64,000 nucleotides of DNA from Leifsonia sp. Root1293 (GTDB taxonomy: Bacteria; Actinomycetota; Actinomycetes; Actinomycetales; Microbacteriaceae). Below are positions 26,121 to 34,205 of this stretch, piece by piece. Under the pieces are notes generated by a model. It was not told where the DNA came from. It saw nothing but the letters and a program-made list of their open reading frames with translations, and searched no databases. Location: the NCBI RefSeq assembly GCF_001425325.1, contig NZ_LMEH01000001.1:1225898-1289897 (forward strand), read 5' to 3'. The number at the start of each line of letters is the position of its first letter. Positions within the stretch are counted from its first letter, which is position 1. A program made the position numbers and the translations under genes.

Positions 26121-29029
26121 CGCAGCACGGCCTTTCTGTTCGAGAGGGAGGATGACGAGGGGGCGTCGGCGAGCGCCACGGCGTGAACCGCACGGGTGCC
26201 GAGACCCACGGGCGCATCGACGCCGGCGGCCGTCAGCACGATGGTCGTCGCCACCGGGGCGAGCGCGCCGATCATGAGCATGAGCTCGTCGGCACCGCCC
26301 TCGGCTGGGAAGTCATCGCCGAGCTCCACGACGATCGCTCCCGGTCGTTCGGCCAGACCGGCCGCCACGAGCACTGCGGAGCGTTCCAGGCTGTCGAGTG
26401 AGGAGATCTGCGTCTCGGCACGCACCCTGTCGGTCCTCGGATCGTCGGCGAGAGCGGAGTGGATCTGGGCGATCCAGCGGCGCACCTGGGAGTCGATGGT
26501 CCTCGCGCGGTACCAGGGCTGCCCCAGGTCGATGCGCTCGGAGAGCACTTCGCCCACCGTGCGGTCGGCGAAGGCCGCCTCGCCGGCGGCGATGTCGACG
26601 AGCGCCACCCGGCGCAGCGCCCTGCCGCTCTCCGAGGGCAACGGGGCGCCGAGCACCTGCACGCGTCCGGAGACCGGAGCGAGGCGACCGGCCAGGGTGG
26701 CCGAGACCACACGGCGGTTTGCCGCGTCGCCGGTGACCAGCAGCACGTCCCCCACGGGGACGGAGAGATCCAGTGGGCCGATGGGGGCGTCCTCGATGCC
26801 GAAGGTCGCGTCGACCGCGGAGATCGCGGCGTCCTCCGTGCGCGCCCAGGCGGCATCCGTCAGGTGGTGGCGCAGGTGCTCCCCCTCGATGTCGACATCG
26901 GGAAGGATGCGGTCGAGCCACTTCGGCAACCACCAAGCCGCGCGTCCGGCGAGCGCCATGGCAGCGGGCACGAGCGTCATACGCACGAGGAAGGCGTCGA
27001 ACGCGACCCCGACGGCGAGGGCGAGGGCGATGCCCTTGATCGGTCCGCTGCCCTCCGGGACGAAGGCGAAGAACACGAAGAACATGATGAGCGCGGCCGA
27101 GGTCACCACTCGGGCCGAGTGCTGGAAGCCGTGCACGATCGATCCGCGCGGATCCTTCGTCTTCACGTACTCCTCGCGCATGCCGGACACGAGGAACACC
27201 TCGTAGTCCATGGCCAGTCCGAACAGCACAGCCATCAGCAGGATCGGGAGGAAGCTCAGGATGGGGCCTGTCGTCTCGACGTGCAGGAGGTCGGCGAACC
27301 AGCCCCACTGGAAGATCGCTACCGAGACGCCGATGGCCGCGAACACCGAGAGAAGGAATCCGAGCGCAGCCTTGATCGGCACGAAGACCGAGCGGAACAC
27401 CATCATGAGCAGCAGCACGGACAGCCCGACCACGACGAGGGCGAACGGCACCAGGGCATCCGTCAACCGGTTGGAGATGTCGATGGACACCGCGGTGGCC
27501 CCTGTGACGGTGATCGGGGTGCCGTACTCGTCATCGATGCGGGGAGCCAGGTCGCGGATGTCCTGCACCAGCTCCTTGGTGGCGGGGTCGTCGGGCGCGG
27601 TCTCGGGGATCACCCGGATGATCGCCGTGTCGACCGAGGCGTTCGGGATGCCCTGTCCCACCTCGGCCACGCCGTCGAGTTCGCCGAGCTCCGTTCCGAT
27701 GGCATCGAGGTCGTCGAGGATGTCGGTCGTCTGCGTGATGTCGACCGAGACGATGAGCGGCCCGTTGTAGCCCGGACCGAAGCCATCGGAGAGCATCTCG
27801 TAGGCGTCTCGCGTCGTCGACCCCTCTGGCTCGCTGGCTCCCGACGGCAGGTTCAGGTCGAGGCTGAGCGCCGGGATGGCGAGTCCGCCCAGAATGCCGA
27901 CGACGAGCACGACCGCGACGATCGGGGCCTTCAGCACGAGGTTCACCCAGCGCCGCCCCATGGTGGGTTTGGCGTCGTCGGCGGCCACGGCGCGCCGCGC
28001 GGCACGGCTGGACGGCTTCGGAATGAGCCTGCCCGCGAAGATGCCCATCACGGCTGGAAGCAGGGTGACGGCTGCGATCATGGCGACGAAGACGGCGAAG
28101 GCCGCCGCGATGCCCATGGTGCTGAGGAACGGGATGCCGACGACGAGCAGGCCGAGCAGCGCGATGATGACCGTCACGCCGGCGAAGATCACGGCCGAGC
28201 CGGCCGTGGCCACGGAGGTCGCTGCGGACTCCTCTGGCGTCTCCCCCCGTGCGAGCTGGGTGCGGTGCCGCGACAGGATGAACAACGCGTAGTCGATGCC
28301 GACGGCGAGGCCCAGCATCACCGCGAGCATGGGCGCGGTGCTGGACACGGGGGTGAACGCTGAGACCACGGTCACGCCGGCGACGGCGACGCCGACTCCG
28401 ATCAGGGCCGTGAACAGAGGCATGCCCGCCGCGAGGAGGGATCCGAACGCGATGAACAGCACGACCCCGGCGAACAGCACGCCGAGTCCCTCGGTGATGG
28501 TCAGCCCGAAGGTCTGGTCCTGGAAGACCTGCCCGCCGAAGGCGACATCCAGGCCGGCGTCCTCCCCGATCCCGGCAGTGTCCTGGATCGCGGTCAGCGT
28601 TGCCGGAGCGACATCCGTCGAGGGCGAATCGAGTTGCACCTGGGTGTAGGCGGTGCGCTCGTCATCGGAGACGGCGTTGCCCGCGTACTCGTCGAACGGG
28701 TCGAGTACGGACTCGACGCCGTCGATGTCCTCGAGTTCGGTCGCCATCGATTGGATGGCGGCCTTGTGCGCGTCGTCGGTGACGGTCTCACCCTTCGGCG
28801 CCTGCATGACCACCTGGACGGATGCGCCCGCTGTCTGGGGGAACACGGCGGCGAGCTTGTCGATGGCCTGCTGCGACTCGGTGCCCGGGATGGCGTAGGA
28901 CTCCTGGGTCTGGCCGCCGAGGGCGAGCCCGCCCCCGAGGATGCCGACCAGGAGCGCCACCCAGACGGCGACGACGAGCCAGGCTCGGCGGAAGGCGAAG
29001 TGTCCGACGCGGTAGAGGAAGGTGGCCAC
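26117..29029 (-). CDS. MMPL/RND-family transporter with fused degenerate ABC ATPase-like C-terminal domain
   Basis: 970 residues. Residues 1-710 are a complete MMPL permease: two blocks of six helices with large extracellular loops and the proton-relay-type motifs AVGIDYALFILSRHR and GLAMDYEVFLVSG. Residues 711-970 form an extra soluble domain laid out like an ABC nucleotide-binding domain: LLVTGDAANRRV where Walker A should be, then AGRLAPVSGRVQVLG, then SSLDSLERSAVLVAAGLA in the signature/helix position, and AIVVELGDD for Walker B. The Walker A lysine and the LSGGQ sequence are absent, so it is probably a non-hydrolysing pseudo-ATPase. TetR gene upstream, YhgE/Pip protein downstream (4-bp overlap). 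Substrate unknown; lipids or drugs are typical of the family. Confidence 0.9.
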   Translation of the reverse strand: MATFLYRVGHFAFRRAWLVVAVWVALLVGILGGGLALGGQTQESYAIPGTESQQAIDKLAAVFPQTAGASVQVVMQAPKGETVTDDAHKAAIQSMATELEDIDGVESVLDPFDEYAGNAVSDDERTAYTQVQLDSPSTDVAPATLTAIQDTAGIGEDAGLDVAFGGQVFQDQTFGLTITEGLGVLFAGVVLFIAFGSLLAAGMPLFTALIGVGVAVAGVTVVSAFTPVSSTAPMLAVMLGLAVGIDYALFILSRHRTQLARGETPEESAATSVATAGSAVIFAGVTVIIALLGLLVVGIPFLSTMGIAAAFAVFVAMIAAVTLLPAVMGIFAGRLIPKPSSRAARRAVAADDAKPTMGRRWVNLVLKAPIVAVVLVVGILGGLAIPALSLDLNLPSGASEPEGSTTRDAYEMLSDGFGPGYNGPLIVSVDITQTTDILDDLDAIGTELGELDGVAEVGQGIPNASVDTAIIRVIPETAPDDPATKELVQDIRDLAPRIDDEYGTPITVTGATAVSIDISNRLTDALVPFALVVVGLSVLLLMMVFRSVFVPIKAALGFLLSVFAAIGVSVAIFQWGWFADLLHVETTGPILSFLPILLMAVLFGLAMDYEVFLVSGMREEYVKTKDPRGSIVHGFQHSARVVTSAALIMFFVFFAFVPEGSGPIKGIALALAVGVAFDAFLVRMTLVPAAMALAGRAAWWLPKWLDRILPDVDIEGEHLRHHLTDAAWARTEDAAISAVDATFGIEDAPIGPLDLSVPVGDVLLVTGDAANRRVVSATLAGRLAPVSGRVQVLGAPLPSESGRALRRVALVDIAAGEAAFADRTVGEVLSERIDLGQPWYRARTIDSQVRRWIAQIHSALADDPRTDRVRAETQISSLDSLERSAVLVAAGLAERPGAIVVELGDDFPAEGGADELMLMIGALAPVATTIVLTAAGVDAPVGLGTRAVHAVALADAPSSSSLSNRKAVLR

Positions 29030-29038
29030 GGGAGTGTC

Positions 29039-29656
29039 CTATCGGGTCGAAGCGGGCACGGCGTGCGCCGGTACCGGGGAGAGGAGTTCGGAGATGATGT
29101 GCACCAGGGCCGGCCGCAGCTCGACGTCCGTGGCCGTGTCGGCGGTGATGCCGCTGCCGAAGGTGAGGTCGGCCGTCAGGGTGTAGGCGGCTCCGCCCAG
29201 GGCGATGCCGAAGCGCAGGCGGTCCTCGACACTGGCCTCGGGCGGGCAGACCGCCTCGGCCATGCGCAGGATCGTCGCGTTGGCCCGGGCGACGACGGGT
29301 ACGTCCTCGAGGGACTGGCCCTGGCTGATGAAGGTGTGCACCTCGAGTCGGTAGCGCAGCAGGAGGTCCACGAAGGCCTCGAGGAACGCCCGCCTGGCGG
29401 CATCCGTCGACCCCTCGGAGATCCAGGCATCCAGGATCCGCCCGAACTCGTCGATCGCCGGGGTCAGCACCGCGTCGAGCAGGGCCTCCTTGGAGGCGAA
29501 GTGGTAGAGCACGCTCGACTTCGAGTACCCCGCGACGTCGGCGATCTGCTGCAACGAGGTCCCTGAGAACCCTCGCGTGGCGAACTGCTCGAGGGCGACG
29601 GCCTGAAGCTCGTCGCTGGGTCTGGCGCGCGAAGATACCGGGGTGTCAGCAGGCAT
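29039..29656 (-). CDS. TetR-family repressor of the MMPL-YhgE operon
   Basis: 205 residues with the N-terminal TetR helix-turn-helix (EQFATRGFSGTSLQQIADVAGYSKSSVLYHFASKEAL) described here in pieces: the recognition helix is GYSKSSVLYHF. The C-terminal ligand domain is unrelated to known types. It is the first gene of the operon, 9 bp before the MMPL start, and two palindromic sites lie directly upstream of its start. It therefore most likely represses its own operon until a ligand, perhaps the exported compound, binds. Confidence 0.93.
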   Translation of the reverse strand: MPADTPVSSRARPSDELQAVALEQFATRGFSGTSLQQIADVAGYSKSSVLYHFASKEALLDAVLTPAIDEFGRILDAWISEGSTDAARRAFLEAFVDLLLRYRLEVHTFISQGQSLEDVPVVARANATILRMAEAVCPPEASVEDRLRFGIALGGAAYTLTADLTFGSGITADTATDVELRPALVHIISELLSPVPAHAVPASTR

Positions 29657-29670
29657 GATCCGACGGTAGT

Positions 29671-29703
29671 TGACCGATCGGTCAGCAACTGCACGATCGG
29701 TCA
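29671..29703. promoter_or_regulatory. TetR operator: palindrome plus second half-site
   Basis: TGACCGATCGGTCA (29671-29684) is a perfect 14-bp palindrome 14 bp upstream of the TetR start codon. A second copy of its right half, CGATCGGTCA, lies at 29694-29703, so two dimers could bind side by side. The sequence is a common TetR-family operator type. Confidence 0.8.
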
Positions 29704-29741
29704 GATTTGCGGCGATCTCCCAGTGATCGGCAACGCGATCG

Positions 29742-30908
29742 TCACCGGAGGGCCAGCGCTGCCGTCGACGCGAGCACGGCGAGGGGAGCGAGCACCACGC
29801 CGAGGAGCACGTACCGCGACCAGCGGAACTCCACGCCCATGGACGTGAGGCGATCGTGCCAGAGCAGCGTCGCCAGCGACGCCCACGGCGTGATGAGCGG
29901 GCCGACGTTCACGCCGATGAGCAGCGCGATCATGCGGGCCGGCGAGTCGACGGACGGTTCGAGCGCCAGGTAGGCGGGGAGGTTGTTGGCGATGTTGGCA
30001 CCCCCGGCCCCGATGCCCGCGAGCTGCAGCAGGCTCAGCGGGTCGTCACCGGTGCCCGAGACTGTGGCCAGCGCATCGCCGAGCCCGAGGGCGTGCGCGG
30101 TCTCGAGTACGAGGAACAGGCCGGTCACGAGCAGCAGCAGCGGCCACGGCACGAGGCTCGCCCGCAGAACGATGGGCCGCGACACGGCGAAGGCGATGAC
30201 GAGGGTCACGGCCGCCACGCAGGCGGGGATCCACACGGGCAGGCCGGAGAGCAGTCCGGGGATGAGGATGACGACGGCGACGGCGCTCGCGATCAGCAGG
30301 GTCGGATCCGTGATCCTCTCCGGTCGTTCGATGACGTACCGGGTGAAGAGGCTGCGGCGGTGCAGCAGCCCGATGACGGCGACGGGCACGACGATGGCGA
30401 CGAGAGCCGGTGCCCAGGTCAGGGAGGCGAACTCGATCGGGCTCACCGGATGCCCGACGATCTGCTCGAGCTTCGACACGGCGAGCAGGTTGGTGAGGTT
30501 GGAGACCGGCAGAAGCATCGACGCCGTGTTGGCCAGCCACACCGTCGTCAGGACGAACGGCACCGGGCTGATCCCGGCATGCCGCGCCATCACGATGACC
30601 ACGGGCGTGAGCAGCACCGCAGTCGTGTCCAGCGACAGGAAGATCGTGCAGACGGTGGCGAGGGCGACGACGATGAGCCAGAGCAGCCAGGAGCGCCCGT
30701 GCGCCCACGTACTGGCGTGCTGCGCGAGCCAGTCGAAGAGTCCGGCCTCGGCCGCCAACTCGGTGACGACCGTCATCGCCAGCACGAAGAGCAGCACCGG
30801 CCACACACGATCCCACAACGCGACCGCTTCGTCGACGGGCAGCACACCCGTGGCCAGCGCGAGGGCTCCGACGCCGAGGAGACCCGCTCCGATGAGCGCC
30901 GTCCGCAT
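29742..30908 (-). CDS. ArsB/SLC13-type anion permease
   Basis: 388 residues, about 11 membrane helices. The segments SLDTTAVLLTPVVIVMARHAG, described here by its core DTTAVLLTPV, and ANIANNLPAYLAL are characteristic of the ion-transporter superfamily containing ArsB, NhaD and citrate/dicarboxylate carriers. The ATG at 30908 has GGAGG 7 nt upstream. No arsenate reductase or ArsR-type regulator gene is nearby, so arsenite export is only one possibility; Na+/H+ exchange or organic-anion transport fit equally. Confidence 0.87.
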   Translation of the reverse strand: MRTALIGAGLLGVGALALATGVLPVDEAVALWDRVWPVLLFVLAMTVVTELAAEAGLFDWLAQHASTWAHGRSWLLWLIVVALATVCTIFLSLDTTAVLLTPVVIVMARHAGISPVPFVLTTVWLANTASMLLPVSNLTNLLAVSKLEQIVGHPVSPIEFASLTWAPALVAIVVPVAVIGLLHRRSLFTRYVIERPERITDPTLLIASAVAVVILIPGLLSGLPVWIPACVAAVTLVIAFAVSRPIVLRASLVPWPLLLLVTGLFLVLETAHALGLGDALATVSGTGDDPLSLLQLAGIGAGGANIANNLPAYLALEPSVDSPARMIALLIGVNVGPLITPWASLATLLWHDRLTSMGVEFRWSRYVLLGVVLAPLAVLASTAALALR

Positions 30909-31030
30909 GTGGGAGCCTCCGTTTCGGCCCGCCCCATTAGACGATATGCCTCGCAAAGAATACCCCTGCTGCACCGGAGCATCGGGCGCTAGCGTTGACC
31001 TCACGAGTTGACCCACGAAAGGGAAGCATC

Positions 31031-31219
31031 ATGCGCAAGTACCTGTTCAACGGATCCGTGATCGGCAGCGTCATCGGCGGCTGGGCCGTGGTTCAGCGCA
31101 CCCGCAACGGCCCCCGCGACTGGAAGCTCCTGCTCACCTGGATCAGCTGGGGACTGACCCTCGCCATCGCGATCGGCACTGTGAAAGAGGAGTCCGACGA
31201 GAAGGGCATCGGCAGGTAG
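31031..31219 (+). CDS. Small single/double-helix membrane protein
   Basis: 62 residues: MRKYLFNGSVIGSVIGGWAV, then a basic stretch (QRTRNGPRDWK), a second hydrophobic segment and an acidic tail. The start at 31031 is preceded by AAAGGGAAG. No family recognised. Divergent from the permease gene. Confidence 0.65.
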   Translation: MRKYLFNGSVIGSVIGGWAVVQRTRNGPRDWKLLLTWISWGLTLAIAIGTVKEESDEKGIGR

Positions 31220-31401
31220 CCGATGCTGACGAGTGGTTCGACGCGCGTCGATCTACTCGGCCACGCACGGTTTTCGACTCGTACCCCCTCGATCCGCGGA
31301 AATCCGCCGATTGCAGCGCTCTTCTGCGGCGTGTCCCCCGCCCACCCGGCCCACCCTGAACGAGACTGTGGGTAGCATCCGCGGCACGAAAGGGCACCAG
31401 C

Positions 31402-31848
31402 ATGGCGAAGGGCACCGGAATGTTCCGGCGACGGAGGCACGATGCTCCGGTCGTGGCGAGTTCCACCCCGGAGCTCACGCCTGAACAGGTCTTCGATCTT
31501 CTCAACAGCCGGCTCGCCGATGTGATCGGCGCTCACGGTTCGTGGACCCTCGTCCGGCGCACCGACGCGGACACCGACGAGATCTTCCACGCCATGCTCA
31601 CGCACCAGATCGCGTCGGAGCTCACCCAGGCCCTCCTCGCCGAGAGGTCGGCACTGCGCGGCGAGCCGGTTCCCGAACCCGCTGCCCTGTCGTGGATCCC
31701 CGCCCCGATCACCGAGTGGGCGGAGCGCGACGGCGTCGTCATCGCCGAAGCGCCGATGGCGGAGCTGCTCGACACCACCGACACCGACTCGACCGAGATC
31801 GTGCCCGCGCGCCACGTCTCCGCGGAGCCCGCACGCCTCGTCGCCTGA
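31402..31848 (+). CDS. Conserved-looking hypothetical cytoplasmic protein
   Basis: 148 residues. A basic start (MAKGTGMFRRRRHD) precedes a helical region (TPEQVFDLLNSRLADVIG), a TDADTDEIFHAML segment and an acidic C-terminus. It has no membrane helix. Codon use is typical of genuine genes here, and AAAGGG lies upstream of the ATG. Function not recognised. It precedes bioY by 133 bp, with a dyad in between, so it is probably separate from the biotin operon. Confidence 0.7.
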   Translation: MAKGTGMFRRRRHDAPVVASSTPELTPEQVFDLLNSRLADVIGAHGSWTLVRRTDADTDEIFHAMLTHQIASELTQALLAERSALRGEPVPEPAALSWIPAPITEWAERDGVVIAEAPMAELLDTTDTDSTEIVPARHVSAEPARLVA

Positions 31849-31866
31849 CGGTCGCCGGGACGCCCG

Positions 31867-31892
31867 TACAAAATCCGGGCCGTGATCTTGTA
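31867..31892. promoter_or_regulatory. Candidate operator upstream of bioY
   Basis: Dyad TACAA-N16-TTGTA, 90 bp before the bioY start, in an AT-richer stretch; a TAGTCT box follows at 31926-31931. Biotin genes are usually repressed by BirA or BioQ-type regulators. The half-sites here resemble the BirA TTGTA core but in the opposite orientation, so assignment is uncertain. Confidence 0.3.
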
Positions 31893-31981
31893 ACCGGATG
31901 CCCGCGCGGGCCGACCGTGCCTTCCTAGTCTGGTGTCACCCGGCCGCGCAGAGCGGCCCTCGACGCCCCCGGAGTTCGCCC

Positions 31982-32605
31982 ATGGCATCCGCCCGCATTT
32001 CAGCCCGCGACCTGGCCCAGATCGCAGTCTTCGCAGCTCTCATCGCCGCCCTCACCCTTCCCGGGGCGATCCCGACGGGAGCGCTCGGACTGCCCATCAC
32101 CCTCCAGACGCTCGGCGTCCTCCTGGCCGGTGCCATCATCGGGCCCAGAAACGGCACGCTGGCCGTGGTCGTGTACGTGGCGCTCGGTGCGATCGGGCTT
32201 CCGATCTACGCCGGCGGAACCGGAGGCCTCGGCATCCTCTTCGGGCCGACAGGAGGCTTCCTGTTCGGTTTCATCCTGTGCGCCTTCGTCGTCGGCTGGA
32301 TCACGGCGCGTCTCCTCCCCCGGTACCCGTTCTGGCCGGCTCTGGGCCTCACCGCCGTCGGCGGCATCCTGTCGGTCTACCTGATCGGAATCCCCTGGCT
32401 CGCCGTGACGACGGGCACACCGGTCGGGGCGGTCGCCCTCGGCATGGTCGCCTTCCTGCCCGGCGACCTGATCAAGGTGCTGCTCACCGTCTCGGTCGCG
32501 AAGGCCGTGCACCGCGCCTGGCCGGGTCTCATCCAGCCCCGGCCGTGGGGACGCAAGCGCGCCGGCTCGTCTACCGACACGAGCACCGCCGCCGTCGACG
32601 CCTGA
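31982..32605 (+). CDS. bioY: Biotin transporter S component
   Basis: 207 residues, six helices. It has the BioY patterns LPGAIPTGALGLPITLQTLGV (core GLPITLQTLGVLLAGA), VALGAIGLPIYAGG and GPTGGFLFGF. It is the high-affinity biotin-binding membrane subunit of an ECF transporter. The ATG at 31982 is preceded by GGAG 8 nt upstream. It is followed after 3 bp by the ATPase and then the EcfT-type gene, a full BioYMN set. Confidence 0.96.
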   Translation: MASARISARDLAQIAVFAALIAALTLPGAIPTGALGLPITLQTLGVLLAGAIIGPRNGTLAVVVYVALGAIGLPIYAGGTGGLGILFGPTGGFLFGFILCAFVVGWITARLLPRYPFWPALGLTAVGGILSVYLIGIPWLAVTTGTPVGAVALGMVAFLPGDLIKVLLTVSVAKAVHRAWPGLIQPRPWGRKRAGSSTDTSTAAVDA

Positions 32606-32608
32606 CGC

Positions 32609-33289
32609 ATGGGTGACATCCGCTTCGAGGCCGTCGACCACCGGTTCGGCGACGATGCCGTTCTGCGTGACATCGACCTGAGGCTCACCGAGCAGCGCAT
32701 CGGCGTGGTCGGAGCCAACGGATCCGGGAAGTCGACGCTCGTGCGACTCGTCAACGGCCTCGTGTCACCGCAGCAGGGTCATGTCCTCGTCGACGGTCTG
32801 GACGTCGCGAAGCACGCCCGTGAGGTTCGCCGCCGCGTCGGCTTCATCTTCACGAATCCCGACACCCAGATCGTCATGCCCACCGTGCGCGAGGACGTCG
32901 CGTTCTCCGTGCGCCGCCTGAAGCTCCCGGCCCCGGAGGCCGCAGCCCGCGTCGATGCGGCACTCGAGCGCTTCGGCCTCGACGCGCTGGCGGACCGCGC
33001 CGCCCACAAGCTCTCGGGAGGGCAGAAGCAGCTGCTGGCCCTGGCTGCCGTGCTCGTCACGGAGCCGGCCATCGTCATCGCCGACGAGCCGACGACGCTG
33101 CTGGACGGTCGGAACGCCCGCATCGTGACCGAGTACCTGCGCACCCTCGAGCAGCAGCTGATCGTGGTGACGCACCAGCTCGAGCTGCTCGAGGACTTCG
33201 ACAGGGTCATCGTCATGGACGAGGGACGGGTCGTCGCCGACGGAGCGCCGGGCCCGGCGCTCGAGCTCTACCGGGCGGCGATCCGGTGA
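32609..33289 (+). CDS. bioM: Biotin ECF transporter ATPase
   Basis: 226 residues. Walker A GANGSGKST, Q-loop, signature LSGGQKQLLALA and Walker B IVIADEPTTLLD are all intact, followed by the switch histidine in VVTHQLE. It energises BioY uptake with BioN. The ATG follows the bioY stop by 3 bp and its stop overlaps the bioN start (GTGA). Confidence 0.95.
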   Translation: MGDIRFEAVDHRFGDDAVLRDIDLRLTEQRIGVVGANGSGKSTLVRLVNGLVSPQQGHVLVDGLDVAKHAREVRRRVGFIFTNPDTQIVMPTVREDVAFSVRRLKLPAPEAAARVDAALERFGLDALADRAAHKLSGGQKQLLALAAVLVTEPAIVIADEPTTLLDGRNARIVTEYLRTLEQQLIVVTHQLELLEDFDRVIVMDEGRVVADGAPGPALELYRAAIR

Positions 33290-33876
33290 ACGGCTTCTAC
33301 CATCCGGGTCGCTCGCCGCTGCACCGGATGCCGGCGGTGGCCAAGCTGCTGACGCTGATGGTGGCCGTCACCGTCGTGGCCTTCCTGCGCTCACCGGGGG
33401 TGCTCGCCTGCGCCCTGCTCGTGACGGGGCTGCTCTACCTCGTCGCAGGCATCCCCCCGAGGTTGGCCCTGCGCGCCGTCGGCCCCATCTTCTGGGTTCT
33501 GCTCATCGCCGTCCCTCTGAACGGCTGGCTGGTCGGCTGGGAGTCCGCCGTCTCCATGGGGCTGCGAGTCGTGACAGTGGTGGCACTCGCCGGGCTGTTC
33601 ACGCTGACGACCACGGTCTCCGCAGTGCTCGGCGCCGTCGAGGCACTCCTGCGGCCTGTACCCCGCGTGGATGCGGACAGGGTCGGCCTGCTGCTGGCCC
33701 TCACGATCCGGGCGATCCCCCTCCTCAGCGAGATCGTGGGCTCTGTGCTCGAGGCGCGGCGAGCCCGCGGTGTCGACCGCTCCCTCCGCGCCATCGCCGT
33801 GCCCGTCATCGTGCGTTCGCTGCAGTCGGCCGACGAACTGGGCGACGCGCTCATCGCTCGCGGCGTCGACGACTGA
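33286..33876 (+). CDS. bioN: Biotin ECF transporter transmembrane coupling protein (EcfT type)
   Basis: 196 residues starting at GTG (33286) overlapping the bioM stop. About five helices and the two cytoplasmic Ala-Arg-Gly motifs (EARRARGVDRS and LIARGVDD) that contact the ATPase grooves, as in other EcfT proteins. Completes the bioYMN operon. Confidence 0.93.
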   Translation: MNGFYHPGRSPLHRMPAVAKLLTLMVAVTVVAFLRSPGVLACALLVTGLLYLVAGIPPRLALRAVGPIFWVLLIAVPLNGWLVGWESAVSMGLRVVTVVALAGLFTLTTTVSAVLGAVEALLRPVPRVDADRVGLLLALTIRAIPLLSEIVGSVLEARRARGVDRSLRAIAVPVIVRSLQSADELGDALIARGVDD

Positions 33877-33884
33877 ACTTATTG

Positions 33885-34029
33885 GCTGAAATGCCATGCG
33901 GAAAACCTGGGCGACGAAGGGTCGGCCACGTTTTCCGCATGACATTTCAGCTGGCGAGCTCCGCTCGCGGCGGCCCGACGACGACGGGTCGGCCACATTG
34001 CCGTGCGACATTTCAGCCGGCGAGCTCCG
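33885..34029. repeat. Intergenic hairpin with 22-bp arms plus a direct repeat
   Basis: Arms at 33885-33906 and 33930-33951 are inverted repeats with one mismatch, sharing the cores CTGAAATG and CATGCGGAAAAC, with a 23-nt spacer. The spacer, right arm and following bases (33913-33963) recur as a diverged direct copy at 33980-34029, sharing GGGTCGGCCAC, GACATTTCAG and GGCGAGCTCCG. It lies between the convergent bioN and MFS genes. It looks like a decayed miniature palindromic element rather than a plain terminator. Confidence 0.8.
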
Positions 34030-34091
34030 GCGCAGGAATCGCTCGCTGAGGCCCCGACGAAGTCGGCGGCCGAAGCGCTCACCACTGTCGG

Positions 34092-34130
34092 GCACAGGCC
34101 CGATCGCCGAGAACAGGCCGGATCGGCCTG
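34092..34130. repeat. Dispersed palindromic intergenic repeat, copy 2
   Basis: 35 of 39 positions match copy 1 at 8381-8419. The palindrome here is CAGGCCG-GAT-CGGCCTG, and a further related piece, CAGATCCGGCCTG, follows at 34147-34159. Like copy 1 it sits between convergent genes (bioN and the MFS exporter). Confidence 0.75.
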
Positions 34131-34205
34131 CGTCCGCGGGATCAGGCAGATCCGGCCTGTTGCGCTGCGGTCAGGCCAGGCGTGCGCGACACCGTTGCGC
34201 CAGGC

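Noticed and set aside
29742-30908. Assigning the permease as arsB (arsenite efflux)
   Set aside because: The superfamily also includes NhaD-type antiporters and organic-anion carriers, and no ars regulator or reductase is adjacent.
31224-31262. Short hairpin (CGACGCG/CGCGTCG) after the 62-residue protein gene resembling part of the ilvC-cutC palindrome (GAGTGGTTC)
   Set aside because: Shared stretch is only about 9-13 bases and the arm core GAGAACGCA is missing; probably chance or an ordinary terminator.
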